Assembly (NCBI GenBank): GCA_963778185.1
Contig: CAVZTF010000003.1
Coordinates: 1,674,001-1,738,000, forward strand
Origin: RPQJ01 sp963778185
Lineage (GTDB): Bacteria > Pseudomonadota > Gammaproteobacteria > Steroidobacterales > Steroidobacteraceae
Direction of reading: 5' to 3'
DNA length: 64,000 nucleotides
Shown here: piece after piece, positions 51,463-59,924 of the stretch
Position numbering within the stretch: the first letter of the stretch is position 1
Layout: each line of letters starts with the position of its first letter
Position numbers and translations under genes: made by a program
Notes under the pieces: model-generated
The model's database searches: none
What the model was told of the DNA's origin: nothing
The model's input: only the letters and a program-made list of their open reading frames with translations

Positions 51463-52884
51463 TCAGGCCGGCTGCACGACCGGCGCGTCCGCGGTGCTGG
51501 TGCGCGCCGCCGCCGTCTTCCAGACGTTGTAGGCCATGATCAGCATGCCCGTGAGGACCAGCGTGCCGCCCGCGAGGCGGACCGCGTAGTACGGGTAGGT
51601 GGACTTGATCGATTCGATGAACGCGTAGGTGAGCGTGCCGTCCGCGTTGGTCGCGCGCCACATCAGGCCCTGCATCACGCCGGCGATCCACATCGAGGTG
51701 ATGTAGAGCACCACGCCGATCGTGGTGATCCAGAAGTGCACGTCGATGAGCTTGACGCTGTGCATCTGCTCGCGGCCGAACAATTTCGGGATCAGCGCGT
51801 ACAGCGAACCGATCGAGATCATCGCCACCCAGCCGAGCGCGCCGGAGTGCACGTGGCCGATCGTCCAGTCGGTGTAGTGCGAGAGGGCGTTGACCGTCTT
51901 GATCGACATCATCGGCCCCTCGAACGTCGACATGCCGTAGAACGACAGCGACACGATCATGAACTTCAGGATCGGGTCGGTGCGCAACTTATGCCAGGCG
52001 CCCGAGAGGGTCATGATGCCGTTGATCATGCCGCCCCACGACGGCGCGAGCAGGATCAGCGAGAACACCATGCCCAGCGACTGCGCCCAGTCGGGCAGCG
52101 TCGTGTAGTGCAGGTGGTGCGGGCCCGCCCACATGTAGATCGAGATCAGGGCCCAGAAGTGCACGACCGACAGCCGGTAGGAGTACACGGGCCGGCCCGC
52201 CTGCTTCGGCACGAAGTAGTACATCATGCCGAGGAAGCTGGTGGTCAGGAAGAAGCCGACCGCGTTGTGGCCGTACCACCACTGCACCATGGCGTCCACC
52301 ACGCCGGAGTAGACCTGGTAGGACTTGGTGAGAGTCACCGGGATCGCCAGGTTGTTGGTGATGTGCAGCACCGCGATCGTGATGATGTAGGCGCCGAAGA
52401 ACCAGTTCGCCACGTAGATGTGCTTGACCCTGCGCAGCGCGACCGTGCCGAAGAACACCACGGCGTAGGCGACCCACACCGCGGTGATGAGCAGGTCGAT
52501 CGGCCACTCGAGCTCGGCGTATTCCTTGCCCTGGGTGATGCCGAGCGGCAGCGTGATCGCCGCGAGCAGGATCACCACCTGCCAGCCCCAGAAGGTGAAG
52601 GCCGCGAGCTTGTCCGCGAACAGCCGCACGTGGCAGGTGCGCTGCACGATGTAGTAGGAGGTGGCGAAGAGCGCGCTGCCGCCGAACGCGAAGATCACCG
52701 CGTTGGTGTGCAGCGGACGCAGCCGGCTGTAGGTCAGCCAGGGCACGTCGAAGCTCAGGGCTGGCCACAGCAGTTGCGCCGCGATGAGGACGCCGACCAG
52801 CATGCCGACGATGCCCCAGACCACGGTCATGATCGCGAACTGCCGGACCACCTTGTCGTTGTAATGAGTGGCCGTCGTTTTCAT
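51463..52884 (-). CDS. ccoN: cbb3-type cytochrome c oxidase subunit I (CcoN)
   Basis: 473 residues from MKTTATHYNDKVVRQFAIM, preceded by GAGGCGAGC. Twelve membrane helices holding low-spin heme b and the b3-CuB site: RPLHTNAVIFAFGG (heme ligand), MVQWWYGHNAVGFFLTT, WAGPHHLHYTTLPDW and HYTDWTIGHVHSGALGW. High-affinity terminal oxidase for low oxygen. First gene of ccoNOQP. A longer upstream start at 52947 lacks support. Confidence 0.95.
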   Translation of the reverse strand: MKTTATHYNDKVVRQFAIMTVVWGIVGMLVGVLIAAQLLWPALSFDVPWLTYSRLRPLHTNAVIFAFGGSALFATSYYIVQRTCHVRLFADKLAAFTFWGWQVVILLAAITLPLGITQGKEYAELEWPIDLLITAVWVAYAVVFFGTVALRRVKHIYVANWFFGAYIITIAVLHITNNLAIPVTLTKSYQVYSGVVDAMVQWWYGHNAVGFFLTTSFLGMMYYFVPKQAGRPVYSYRLSVVHFWALISIYMWAGPHHLHYTTLPDWAQSLGMVFSLILLAPSWGGMINGIMTLSGAWHKLRTDPILKFMIVSLSFYGMSTFEGPMMSIKTVNALSHYTDWTIGHVHSGALGWVAMISIGSLYALIPKLFGREQMHSVKLIDVHFWITTIGVVLYITSMWIAGVMQGLMWRATNADGTLTYAFIESIKSTYPYYAVRLAGGTLVLTGMLIMAYNVWKTAAARTSTADAPVVQPA

Positions 52885-52937
52885 GCTCGCCTCGAGAGGA
52901 AGGATTCTGTCCCTGCTTGCCGCGTGCCGGGCACGCG

Positions 52938-52949
52938 GATTGCGCAATC
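52938..52949. promoter_or_regulatory. Perfect palindrome GATTGCGCAATC at the ccoN promoter
   Basis: 12-bp inverted repeat that overlaps the end of the proposed ccoN -10 and the start site. Position suits a repressor. It does not match the FNR box TTGAT-N4-ATCAA. Confidence 0.4.
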
Positions 52950-52976
52950 TTACGGTCCGTGCCGCGGGCGTGACAG
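52947..52976 (-). promoter_or_regulatory. Proposed ccoN promoter (CTGTCA-18-TAAGAT)
   Basis: Minus-strand -35 CTGTCA (four of six consensus bases) and -10 TAAGAT (four of six), 18-nt spacer, about 56 nt leader to ccoN. The YTAGGTATW site lies 20 bp upstream of this -35 and could serve both divergent genes. Confidence 0.4.
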
Positions 52977-52995
52977 ATGCCGCTCCACAGCCCGG

Positions 52996-53010
52996 CTAGG
53001 TATTTTCCGC
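52996..53010 (+). promoter_or_regulatory. CTAGGTATT motif between ccoN and the universal stress gene
   Basis: CTAGGTATTTTCCGC, shared with the hsp20 upstream region. It is 86 bp before the universal stress ATG; with a -10 in the AT-rich stretch GTAAATGAAATATTAG at 53054-53070 it would sit around -65 to -75. Confidence 0.5.
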
Positions 53011-53095
53011 AGCGAGTTGCACGCATTGCGGCCGTGAGCGATGGTGCGCAGAGTGTAAATGAAATATTAGACGTCCTGCATGGAGGCTGCCGCGC

Positions 53096-54046
53096 ATGAA
53101 ACGCCTCGACCGCATCCTGGCAGTGTTCGATCCGACCTCGGACGCGCAGCCCGCCCTGGCCAAGGCGGCGTTGCTCGCGGAGAGTTTCGGCGCCGCGCTC
53201 GAGTTGTTCATCTGCGACTTCGACCCGTCGCTGTCCGGGCAGCCGTTCTTCGACACTGACAAGCTTCGCGAGCTCAGGGAGGAATTCCTCACCGAGCGCG
53301 TCGAGTTCCTGGAGGAGGCGGCCGACGACCTGCGGGCGCGCGGCCTCGCAGTTGAGACTCATGTGCATTGGGACAACCCGCTGTACCGCGGCATCGTGCA
53401 TCGCGTGCAGGCGTCCTCGCCCGACCTCGTCGTCAAGGACACGCATTACCACTCGGTCATACGCCGCACCGTGCTCACCAACACCGACTGGAACCTGATC
53501 CGCACCTGCCCGGCACCCCTGCTGCTCGCCAAGCCGGGCGAGTGGCGCAGGCCCGCGACGATCCTTGCCGCACTCGATCCGGGCCACCTCGGCGACAAGC
53601 CGGCGGCGCTCGACCACGACATCCTCGACGCCGCGCAACTGTTCGCGGACCGCCTGTCGTGCGAGTTGCATGCCGTGCACGCGTTCTTCCCCGCGCCGCT
53701 GCTCGCGGCGACGACCACCATGGCCGGCATGCCGTTTCCGGGCGGTGTGGCCGTGACCGAGGTGGTCGAGGCGGAGCGCCAGCGCATACGGGCCGTGCTG
53801 GACGGCATCGCGGCGGCGCACGCGCTGCCCGCGGAGCGCGTCCACCTGGAGCAGGGCGCCGCGGCCGATGTGCTCCCACGCCTGGCCGAGAAGCTCGCCG
53901 CCGACATCGTGGTGATGGGCGCCGTGTCCCGCAGCCGCATGCAGGAGATCTTCCTGGGCAGTACCGCGGAACGGGTGCTGGACCGCATCGCCAGCGACGT
54001 GCTGGTGGTGAAGCCGCCCGACTTCACGGAAAAGCTGCCGTTCTGA
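53096..54046 (+). CDS. Tandem universal stress protein (UspE-like)
   Basis: 316 residues comprising two Usp domains: 1-150 (RILAVFDPTSDAQPALAKAALLAESFGA ... PLLLAKPGEW) and 155-308 (TILAALDPGHLG ... ADIVVMGAVSRSRMQEIFLGSTAERVLDRIASDVLVVKPPDF). The second domain has the ATP-binding-like GxxxxxxxxxG(S/T) motif as GAVSRSRMQEIFLGSTAE; the first is degenerate, as in UspE. Such tandem Usp genes are commonly induced by low oxygen or energy stress, in line with the adjacent ccoN operon and the shared upstream motif. Confidence 0.9.
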   Translation: MKRLDRILAVFDPTSDAQPALAKAALLAESFGAALELFICDFDPSLSGQPFFDTDKLRELREEFLTERVEFLEEAADDLRARGLAVETHVHWDNPLYRGIVHRVQASSPDLVVKDTHYHSVIRRTVLTNTDWNLIRTCPAPLLLAKPGEWRRPATILAALDPGHLGDKPAALDHDILDAAQLFADRLSCELHAVHAFFPAPLLAATTTMAGMPFPGGVAVTEVVEAERQRIRAVLDGIAAAHALPAERVHLEQGAAADVLPRLAEKLAADIVVMGAVSRSRMQEIFLGSTAERVLDRIASDVLVVKPPDFTEKLPF

Positions 54047-54125
54047 CCGGCTGGGGCGTGACCCGCCTCACAGATGGGGGGCGCGGCAGCGTCCGCACCT
54101 CACGCTTTCCGGGCGGTCGCGTCCG

Positions 54126-54131
54126 TATACT
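54126..54131 (+). promoter_or_regulatory. -10 element (TATACT) of the REC-PAS-GGDEF-EAL gene
   Basis: Near-consensus TATACT 9 nt before the ATG with no Shine-Dalgarno sequence; predicted start 1-3 nt before the start codon. Confidence 0.5.
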
Positions 54132-54140
54132 CCCGCGCGA

Positions 54141-56225
54141 ATGTCTTCCGCAAACGTGCTCCTCATCAGCCCCGACACGCGCGACCACGAACGCGTGCGT
54201 GAGGCCATGGACGCCATTCGGGGCCAGCCGTTCCAGCTCGAGGTGGCGCGCACGCTGGCGGAAGGGCTGGGCCGAATGAAGCTCGGCAGGCTCGAGGTCG
54301 TGCTGCTCGAACTGAACCTCCCCGACAGCACCGGCCTCACCACCTTCCTGCGCCTGCAGCCCAAGGCGACCAGCCTGCCGGTCGTGGTGCTGGTCGCCGA
54401 GTCGGACGAGGACACCGGACGCGAGGCCGTGGACCGCGGAGCCCTCGATTTCCTGGTCAAGGACCAGGTGTCGTCGCGGATGGTGGAGAAGGTGCTGCGC
54501 TACGCCACCGAGCGCACCCACACGCTGCTCGCGCTCAAGGCGTCCGAGCAGCGCTACCGGGAACTCTTCCAGAACGTCACGGCGGGCGTGTTCCAGAGCA
54601 CGCCCGACGGCAAGATCATGGCCGCCAATCCCGCTCTGGTGCGCATGCTCGGCTACGACTCGGAGGACGAGCTGCTCGCACTCGACGTCGGGAACGATCT
54701 CTACATGGATCCCGGCCACCGCGACAACTGGGTCAAGGCGATGTCGCAGGACGGCGAGGTGCGCAATGCCGAGCTGCTGCTGAAGCGCCGGGACGGCACC
54801 AAGGTCGTGGTCCTGGAGAACTCGCGGGCGGTGCGCGACTCCGAGGGCCGCGTGCTGTTCTACGAGGGCACGCTCACCGACATCACCGCCGCGCACGAAC
54901 TATCGCAACAGCTCTCCTACGACGCGAGCCACGACCCGCTCACCGGCCTCGCCAACCGGCGCGAGTTCGAGCTGCGCCTGCAGCGCGCGCTCGAGTTGAC
55001 GCAGGCCACCGGCGCCACGCACGCGGTCTGCTTCCTGGACCTCGACCGCTTCAAGGCGATCAACGACAGCTGCGGGCACGTGGCGGGCGACGAACTGTTG
55101 CGGCAGCTCGGCCACGCACTTCAGCAGAAAGTCCGGGCCGCCGACGTGGTCGCCCGGATGGGCGGCGACGAGTTCGCGGTGCTGCTGCACAACTGCGGGC
55201 CGAACGATGCCCTGCAGGTGGCGAACAACCTGCTCAAGGCGGTGGACCAGTTCCAGTTCATCTGGGGCGCCAGTGCCTTCAGTCTCGGCGTGAGCGTCGG
55301 GGTCGTGGTGGTCAATTCGAGCTTCAAGCGGCTCGCCCAGGTGATGAACGCGGCCGACACCGCCTGCTATGCGGCCAAGGACGCCGGGCGCAACCGGGTG
55401 TTCGTCTACCAGGAGGACGCGGCGCACGTCGCGCGCCGCCATGGCGAGATGGAATGGGTGGCGCGCGCGAAGCGGGCGCTGGTCGAGAACCGGCTGTTCC
55501 TCGAGGCCCAGCAGATCAAGCCGCTCGGGGCGGATTCGCGCGAGCCGCCGCACTACGAGCTGCTGGTGCGGATGCGGGACGAGCACGGGCGCACGGTGCC
55601 GCCGGGGGCGTTCCTGCCGGCCGTGGAGCGATACAACCTTTCCGTTCGCTACGACCGCTGGGTGATCGGCTCGGCGCTCGACTGGATGCGCCGTCACGGC
55701 CTCGCGCCGTCGCGATTCGGGCGGTTCTTCATCAACCTGTCGCGCGACTCGGTCATCGACGCCGATACTCACGCCTTCATCCGCGACGCGGTCGCGAGCG
55801 CCGGCATTGACCCGCGCCGCCTCGGCTTCGAGATGACCGAGCGCGACGCGATCGCGCACCTGACCCGCGCCAACCAGCTGATCGCGGACCTGCGCCGCTA
55901 CGGCTGTGCCTTCGCCCTGGACGATTTCGGCAGCGGCGTGTCGTCGTTCGCCTACCTGAAGGCGCTCGGCGCCGACTACCTGAAGATCGACGGAATGTTC
56001 GTCGGCAACATCTCCCAGGACAAGGTCGACTACGCCATGGTGCGCTCGATCAAGGAGATCGGGCACGTGATGGGCAAGAAGGTGGTGGCGGAGTCCGTCG
56101 AGTCGGAGGCCGTGCTCGACAAGCTGCGCGAGATCGGTGTCGACTACGCGCAGGGATTCGCGGTCGGCGAGCCGCGTCCCATCGACGAGGTCGCCTCGAT
56201 CGGCGTGGCCGACCTGCTGGCCTGA
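54141..56225 (+). CDS. REC-PAS-GGDEF-EAL cyclic-di-GMP enzyme with Glu in place of phospho-Asp
   Basis: 694 residues. Receiver domain 1-125, where the phosphoacceptor position is Glu57 (LLELNLPDS) rather than Asp while the Lys (FLVKDQ) remains. PAS 135-255. GGDEF 262-425 with intact MGGDEF (341-345) and an inhibitory RxxD site (R332-D335). EAL 440-690 with ELL (473-475), Asn532, Glu564, DD594-595, Lys615, Glu651 and Gln671, so the phosphodiesterase residues are kept. Bifunctional c-di-GMP turnover is possible. Soluble. Confidence 0.9.
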   Translation: MSSANVLLISPDTRDHERVREAMDAIRGQPFQLEVARTLAEGLGRMKLGRLEVVLLELNLPDSTGLTTFLRLQPKATSLPVVVLVAESDEDTGREAVDRGALDFLVKDQVSSRMVEKVLRYATERTHTLLALKASEQRYRELFQNVTAGVFQSTPDGKIMAANPALVRMLGYDSEDELLALDVGNDLYMDPGHRDNWVKAMSQDGEVRNAELLLKRRDGTKVVVLENSRAVRDSEGRVLFYEGTLTDITAAHELSQQLSYDASHDPLTGLANRREFELRLQRALELTQATGATHAVCFLDLDRFKAINDSCGHVAGDELLRQLGHALQQKVRAADVVARMGGDEFAVLLHNCGPNDALQVANNLLKAVDQFQFIWGASAFSLGVSVGVVVVNSSFKRLAQVMNAADTACYAAKDAGRNRVFVYQEDAAHVARRHGEMEWVARAKRALVENRLFLEAQQIKPLGADSREPPHYELLVRMRDEHGRTVPPGAFLPAVERYNLSVRYDRWVIGSALDWMRRHGLAPSRFGRFFINLSRDSVIDADTHAFIRDAVASAGIDPRRLGFEMTERDAIAHLTRANQLIADLRRYGCAFALDDFGSGVSSFAYLKALGADYLKIDGMFVGNISQDKVDYAMVRSIKEIGHVMGKKVVAESVESEAVLDKLREIGVDYAQGFAVGEPRPIDEVASIGVADLLA

Positions 56226-56228
56226 CCG

Positions 56229-57983
56229 TCATTTCTGCCGGACGTAGGTCCCGGGCGCCGCGCAGAGCGGCTTGAGCCCCTTCTTCGGCGCGCCCATCGC
56301 GGGCGGCGCGACCTTGCGCTGGTTCGAGCGTTCCTCGAGCCACTTCGCCCAGGTGGGCCACCACGAGCCCGCCAGCGGCTCGACCCTCTGCAGGTACTTG
56401 TCGGCCGAAGGCAGTCGCGCACCGGCCCTGGTGCCGAGCACGCGGTGCCGACGCCTGGGATGCTGCGGGCCGCTGATGATGCCGGCATTGTGGCCGCCGC
56501 TCGTGAGGCAGAAGGTGTAGTCCTGCGAGCGCACCAGCTTGCCGACCTTGTACACCGAGCGCCAAGGCGCGACGTGGTCGGTCTCCGTGCCGACCACGAA
56601 CATCGGCAGTGTGACGTCCGACAGGTCGAGTTGCTCGCCGCGCGCGACGTAGCGGCCCTCGGCGAGGTCGTTGTTGAGGTAGAGCTGGTGCAGGTAGTCC
56701 GTGTGCATGCGGTAGGCCATGCGCGTGCCGTCGGCGTTCCACGCCATCAGGTCGTTCACGCCGGCGCGCTCGCCGCGCAGGTAGGTGGCGATCGACGGGG
56801 CCCACAGCAGGTCGTAGGTCCTCAGCATCTGGAACGCGCCGCCCATGCGCCGGCTCTCGAGCACTCCCTCCTTCCACATCACGGCCTCGAGCATGGCGAG
56901 CTGGGCCGGGCTGATGAAGATCGAGAGCTCCCCGGGCTCGCTGAAGTCCGTCTGCGCGGCGAACAGGCTCACGCTCGCGAGCCTGTCGTCGCCCTGCGCC
57001 GCGAGCTCGGCGGCGGCGATCGACAGCAGCGTGCCGCCGATGCAGTAGCCGACCGCGTGAACCTTGCGCCGCGGCACGATCTTCGTGACGGCGTCGAGCG
57101 CCGCGTGCAGGCCGTGCTCGAGGTAGTCGTCCATCGATACGTCCCGGTCCTCGGCCGTGGGGTTCTTCCACGAGACCATGAATACCGTGTGCCCGAGACC
57201 GGTCAGGAAGTTCACCAGCGAGTTCTTCGGCGAGAGGTCGAGGATGTAGTACTTCATGATCCACGCGGGCACGATGAGCAGCGGCTCGGCGTAGACGGTC
57301 CCGGTCTGCGGCGAGTACTGGATCAGCTCCATGAGGGGCGTGCGCAGGATCACCTTGCCCGGGCTTGCCGCGACCTGCCTGCCGACCTCGTACTGCTCGA
57401 CGCCCACGGGCCCGAGGCCCTTGAAGGTGCGCTGCACGTCCTCCGCGAGGTGCTTCATGCCGCGCAGCAGGTTGCGGCCATTCTCCTGGACGGTCTTCTC
57501 GATCAGCTGCGGATTGGTCGGCAGGTAGTTGTCGGGTGCCAGCAGCTCGAGGCCTTCGCGCACGGTGAATCCGACGATGTTCTCGGCGGCCGGGTCGGCG
57601 CCGGGCACGGCCTTGACGGCCTCGCGGGCGAGCTCCGCTGCGGTCAGGAACGACTGGGCGAGCACGTTGAACGGGAACCTCGCCCACGCCGGGTCGGCGA
57701 ACCGCTGCGCGTACGGCGTGCTGGCCGCCGCGGGCGCGTTGACGCCGCCACGAGCGGCGGCCCCCGCGAACTGGGCGAGCGCCAGCGATTTCTGCAGGGC
57801 CGTGCGGGCCAACGCGGCCTGCCGCCCCGGCGAGGTCGCCAGGCGCGAGAGCACGTTGATCCAGGCGCCGCCGAACGCCTGCGGCGAGAGTCCTCCCGTC
57901 CACTGGGCGAGCGTGGCGAGGAACGCCCGCGAGGCGTCATCGGATGCGAGGGCCTGGCCCTTGCGACGGATGGAAGTCGTCAT
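56229..57983 (-). CDS. phaC: Class I poly(3-hydroxyalkanoate) synthase
   Basis: 584 residues, usual class I size. Lipase-like box GYCIGG with nucleophile Cys314, Asp469 in GTETDHVAPW and His498 in SGGHNAGI form the catalytic triad. Other conserved blocks: PLLIVPAWIMKYYILDLSPKNSL and FMVSWKNP. Polymerises 3-hydroxyacyl-CoA into storage granules. No phaA, phaB or phasin gene is adjacent. It is followed upstream on the same strand by an FAD reductase gene 10 nt away. Confidence 0.93.
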   Translation of the reverse strand: MTTSIRRKGQALASDDASRAFLATLAQWTGGLSPQAFGGAWINVLSRLATSPGRQAALARTALQKSLALAQFAGAAARGGVNAPAAASTPYAQRFADPAWARFPFNVLAQSFLTAAELAREAVKAVPGADPAAENIVGFTVREGLELLAPDNYLPTNPQLIEKTVQENGRNLLRGMKHLAEDVQRTFKGLGPVGVEQYEVGRQVAASPGKVILRTPLMELIQYSPQTGTVYAEPLLIVPAWIMKYYILDLSPKNSLVNFLTGLGHTVFMVSWKNPTAEDRDVSMDDYLEHGLHAALDAVTKIVPRRKVHAVGYCIGGTLLSIAAAELAAQGDDRLASVSLFAAQTDFSEPGELSIFISPAQLAMLEAVMWKEGVLESRRMGGAFQMLRTYDLLWAPSIATYLRGERAGVNDLMAWNADGTRMAYRMHTDYLHQLYLNNDLAEGRYVARGEQLDLSDVTLPMFVVGTETDHVAPWRSVYKVGKLVRSQDYTFCLTSGGHNAGIISGPQHPRRRHRVLGTRAGARLPSADKYLQRVEPLAGSWWPTWAKWLEERSNQRKVAPPAMGAPKKGLKPLCAAPGTYVRQK

Positions 57984-57993
57984 GCGGGGTACC

Positions 57994-59202
57994 TCACAGG
58001 GTCTTGAGGTCTACGGCGGGGTCCGCGAGCTTCGCGACATCGGGATGCCTGCGCTCCCCGATCCACTTCTTGCCGATCATGAAGTCGCGCGGGCTGTTGA
58101 CGGCATCGACCGCGAGCAGCTCGCCCTGCGCGAGGTAATAGAGAGCGAAGCTGCCGGAGTCCGGGTCGCCGCGCAGCACGGCTCGGTCGTAACCCTGTGA
58201 CAGTCCTGCGATCTGCAGCTTGACGTCGTACTGGTCCGACCAGAACCAGGGCACGTGCGCGTGTACGGCCTCCTTGCCGCACATGTTCGCGGCGGCCGTC
58301 TTGGCCTGCTCGACGGCGTTGTCCACGGACTCGAGCCGCACCCGCCGCCCGTACCGCACGCTCGGGTGGTTGGTGCAGTCGCCGGCGGCGAACACGCCGG
58401 GATCGGACGTGCGGCAATGCTCGTCGACCTGCACCCCGTTCTCGCAGCGCAGGCCCGCCGCGGCCGCCAGACTGACGTCGGGCAGGATGCCCACGCCGAC
58501 GATCACGAGGTCCGCCGCGAATTCCCGGTCGCCGCAGGCCACCGCGCGCACGCGGCCTTCTCCCAGGAACGCAGTCACCGACATGTTGCAGTGGATGCGC
58601 ACGCCCTCGCGCGCGTGGCGGCGCGTATAGAAGTCCGAGAGCTCGGGCGCCACGACGCGGTTCATCGGCCGGTCGGCCATTTCGAGCACCGTGACATCGA
58701 GCCCCAGGTGCCGGGCACTCGCGGCGGCCTCGAGGCCGATGTAGCCCGCGCCGACGACCACCATGCGCCGGGCGCCGGGCAGTTCCGCGCGTATTGCCTC
58801 CACGTCGGCGATCGAGCGCAGGCAATGGATTCCGGCGAGGTCGTGGCCCGGCACCTCGAGCAGCCTCGGGCGGCTGCCGACGCAGAGCAGCAGCTTGTCG
58901 TAGCCGAGTTCGCCGCCATCGCCGAGGCGCAGGCGCTGCGTGCCGCGGTCGATGGCCGTCACGCGAACCCCGAGCCGCGTCTCGACCGAGTGCTGTTCGT
59001 AGAACTGCGGGCTGCGCAGCAGCAGGCGCTCGCGTTCCATCTCGCCCGACAGGAACTTCTTCGACAGCGGCGGTCGATTGTACGGCAGGTGCGGTTCGTC
59101 CCCGACCAGGACGATGGGACCGGAGTGTCCCTCGCGACGCAGCGTGTCGACGGCCTGTACCGAGGCGTGGCTCGCGCCGACGATGACGTAGGTTTCGGTC
59201 AT
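57994..59202 (-). CDS. NAD(P)/FAD-dependent ferredoxin reductase-like oxidoreductase
   Basis: 402 residues from MTETYVIVGASHASVQAVDTLR, with GGAAGGGGAAGGA just before the ATG. Two Rossmann sites: FAD-binding GASHAS near the N terminus (GxGxxG variant, as in rubredoxin/ferredoxin reductases) and NAD-binding VVVGAGYIGLEAAASARHLG (about 146-165), plus the second FAD motif VFAAGDCTNHPS. Resembles reductases of oxygenase and P450 systems (BphA4/TerA/PdR type). C-terminal domain DPAVDLKTL. No oxygenase partner nearby. Confidence 0.88.
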   Translation of the reverse strand: MTETYVIVGASHASVQAVDTLRREGHSGPIVLVGDEPHLPYNRPPLSKKFLSGEMERERLLLRSPQFYEQHSVETRLGVRVTAIDRGTQRLRLGDGGELGYDKLLLCVGSRPRLLEVPGHDLAGIHCLRSIADVEAIRAELPGARRMVVVGAGYIGLEAAASARHLGLDVTVLEMADRPMNRVVAPELSDFYTRRHAREGVRIHCNMSVTAFLGEGRVRAVACGDREFAADLVIVGVGILPDVSLAAAAGLRCENGVQVDEHCRTSDPGVFAAGDCTNHPSVRYGRRVRLESVDNAVEQAKTAAANMCGKEAVHAHVPWFWSDQYDVKLQIAGLSQGYDRAVLRGDPDSGSFALYYLAQGELLAVDAVNSPRDFMIGKKWIGERRHPDVAKLADPAVDLKTL

Positions 59203-59416
59203 TCCTTCCCCTTCCATACGGACCCGTGCGACCAGGGCAGGACCCGGGCACCGTGGCATGATGCCACGATGACTCGGCGCAGTACCCGCACCCCGGCGCG
59301 GCGCCGAACGCGATCGTGCACGGCTCAGGCAGGATCACGATCCCGGAGATGACGAGTGCCGGCTTCCTGTTGGACATCCTCGGTCGGGGTGTCATCATCG
59401 CGGTCGTCGTCGCCGG

Positions 59417-59433
59417 CGCACCATGGGCGCGCA
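59417..59433 (+). promoter_or_regulatory. NtrC-like enhancer site 1
   Basis: CGCACC-ATGGG-CGCGCA against the consensus TGCACY-N5-GGTGCA: five of six and four of six matches in the half-sites. Centre about 110 bp before the predicted start. Confidence 0.5.
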
Positions 59434-59448
59434 CCACGGCCTGCGGCG

Positions 59449-59465
59449 CGCCCCATGCTGGTGCG
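59449..59465 (+). promoter_or_regulatory. NtrC-like enhancer site 2
   Basis: CGCCCC-ATGCT-GGTGCG: four of six and five of six matches. Its centre is exactly 32 bp (three helical turns) from site 1, the spacing of paired NtrC sites at glnA/glnK enhancers. Confidence 0.5.
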
Positions 59466-59508
59466 CTTCCGCGGGCGACTGGGCGATATTTCGGCCGGTC
59501 CGGTGGGT

Positions 59509-59524
59509 CGGCACGGTTTCTGCA
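59509..59524 (+). promoter_or_regulatory. Sigma-54 promoter of the PII gene
   Basis: CGGCACGGTTTCTGCA versus TGGCACG-N4-TTGCA: both invariant dinucleotides GG (-24) and GC (-12) at the right 12-nt distance and only two mismatches. Start predicted near 59535, 47 nt before the ATG. Confidence 0.82.
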
Positions 59525-59581
59525 TATTGGCTGGAGCCATCTCCGCCGCACAATTACGACGATTCGAGGAGCCAAAGCCCT

Positions 59582-59920
59582 ATGAAGCTGATCAGCGCAA
59601 TCATCAAACCCTTCAAGCTGGACGACGTCCGCGCCGCCCTCTCGGAGCTCGGCGTGTCCGGCATGACGGTGACGGAGGTCAAGGGCTTCGGGCGGCAACG
59701 TGGCCACACCGAGCTGTACCGCGGCGCCGAGTACGTGGTGGACTTCGTCCCGAAGACCCGCATCGAGGTCGCCGTCAAGGACGCGCTCGTCGACCAGGTG
59801 ATCGAGGCGATCGTCAATGCCGCGCGCACCGGCAAGGTGGGCGACGGCAAGATCTTCATCTCCGACCTCGAGCGCGCCATCCGCATCCGCACGGGCGAAG
59901 CGGACGACCAGGCGCTCTGA
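59582..59920 (+). CDS. glnB: Nitrogen regulatory PII protein
   Basis: 112 residues, collinear with GlnB/GlnK: MKLISAIIKPFKLDDVRAAL, T-loop KGFGRQRGHTELYRGAEY with the uridylylation Tyr51, and the B/C-loop region TGKVGDGKIFISDLERAIRIRTGE. Trimeric sensor of ATP/ADP and 2-oxoglutarate that controls GlnE/NtrB or AmtB. The sigma-54 promoter argues for a nitrogen-regulated, GlnK-like expression, but no amtB follows. GAGGAG precedes the ATG. Confidence 0.93.
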   Translation: MKLISAIIKPFKLDDVRAALSELGVSGMTVTEVKGFGRQRGHTELYRGAEYVVDFVPKTRIEVAVKDALVDQVIEAIVNAARTGKVGDGKIFISDLERAIRIRTGEADDQAL

Positions 59921-59924
59921 CGCG

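Larger units (their letters stand above)
59203..59581. other. Intergenic region before the PII gene
   Basis: 379 bp without a gene. It holds the sigma-54 promoter and two NtrC-like enhancer sites annotated separately, and a small palindrome (TGGCATGATGCCA at 59256-59268). Confidence 0.6.

Noticed and set aside
52938..53095. FNR/Anr box upstream of ccoN
   Set aside because: No TTGAT-N4-ATCAA sequence; the palindrome GATTGCGCAATC has no spacer and does not fit the FNR consensus.
56229..57983. PHA operon
   Set aside because: Only phaC is present; the neighbouring reductase and thiolase (30 kb away) are not adjacent partners and no phasin gene is found.
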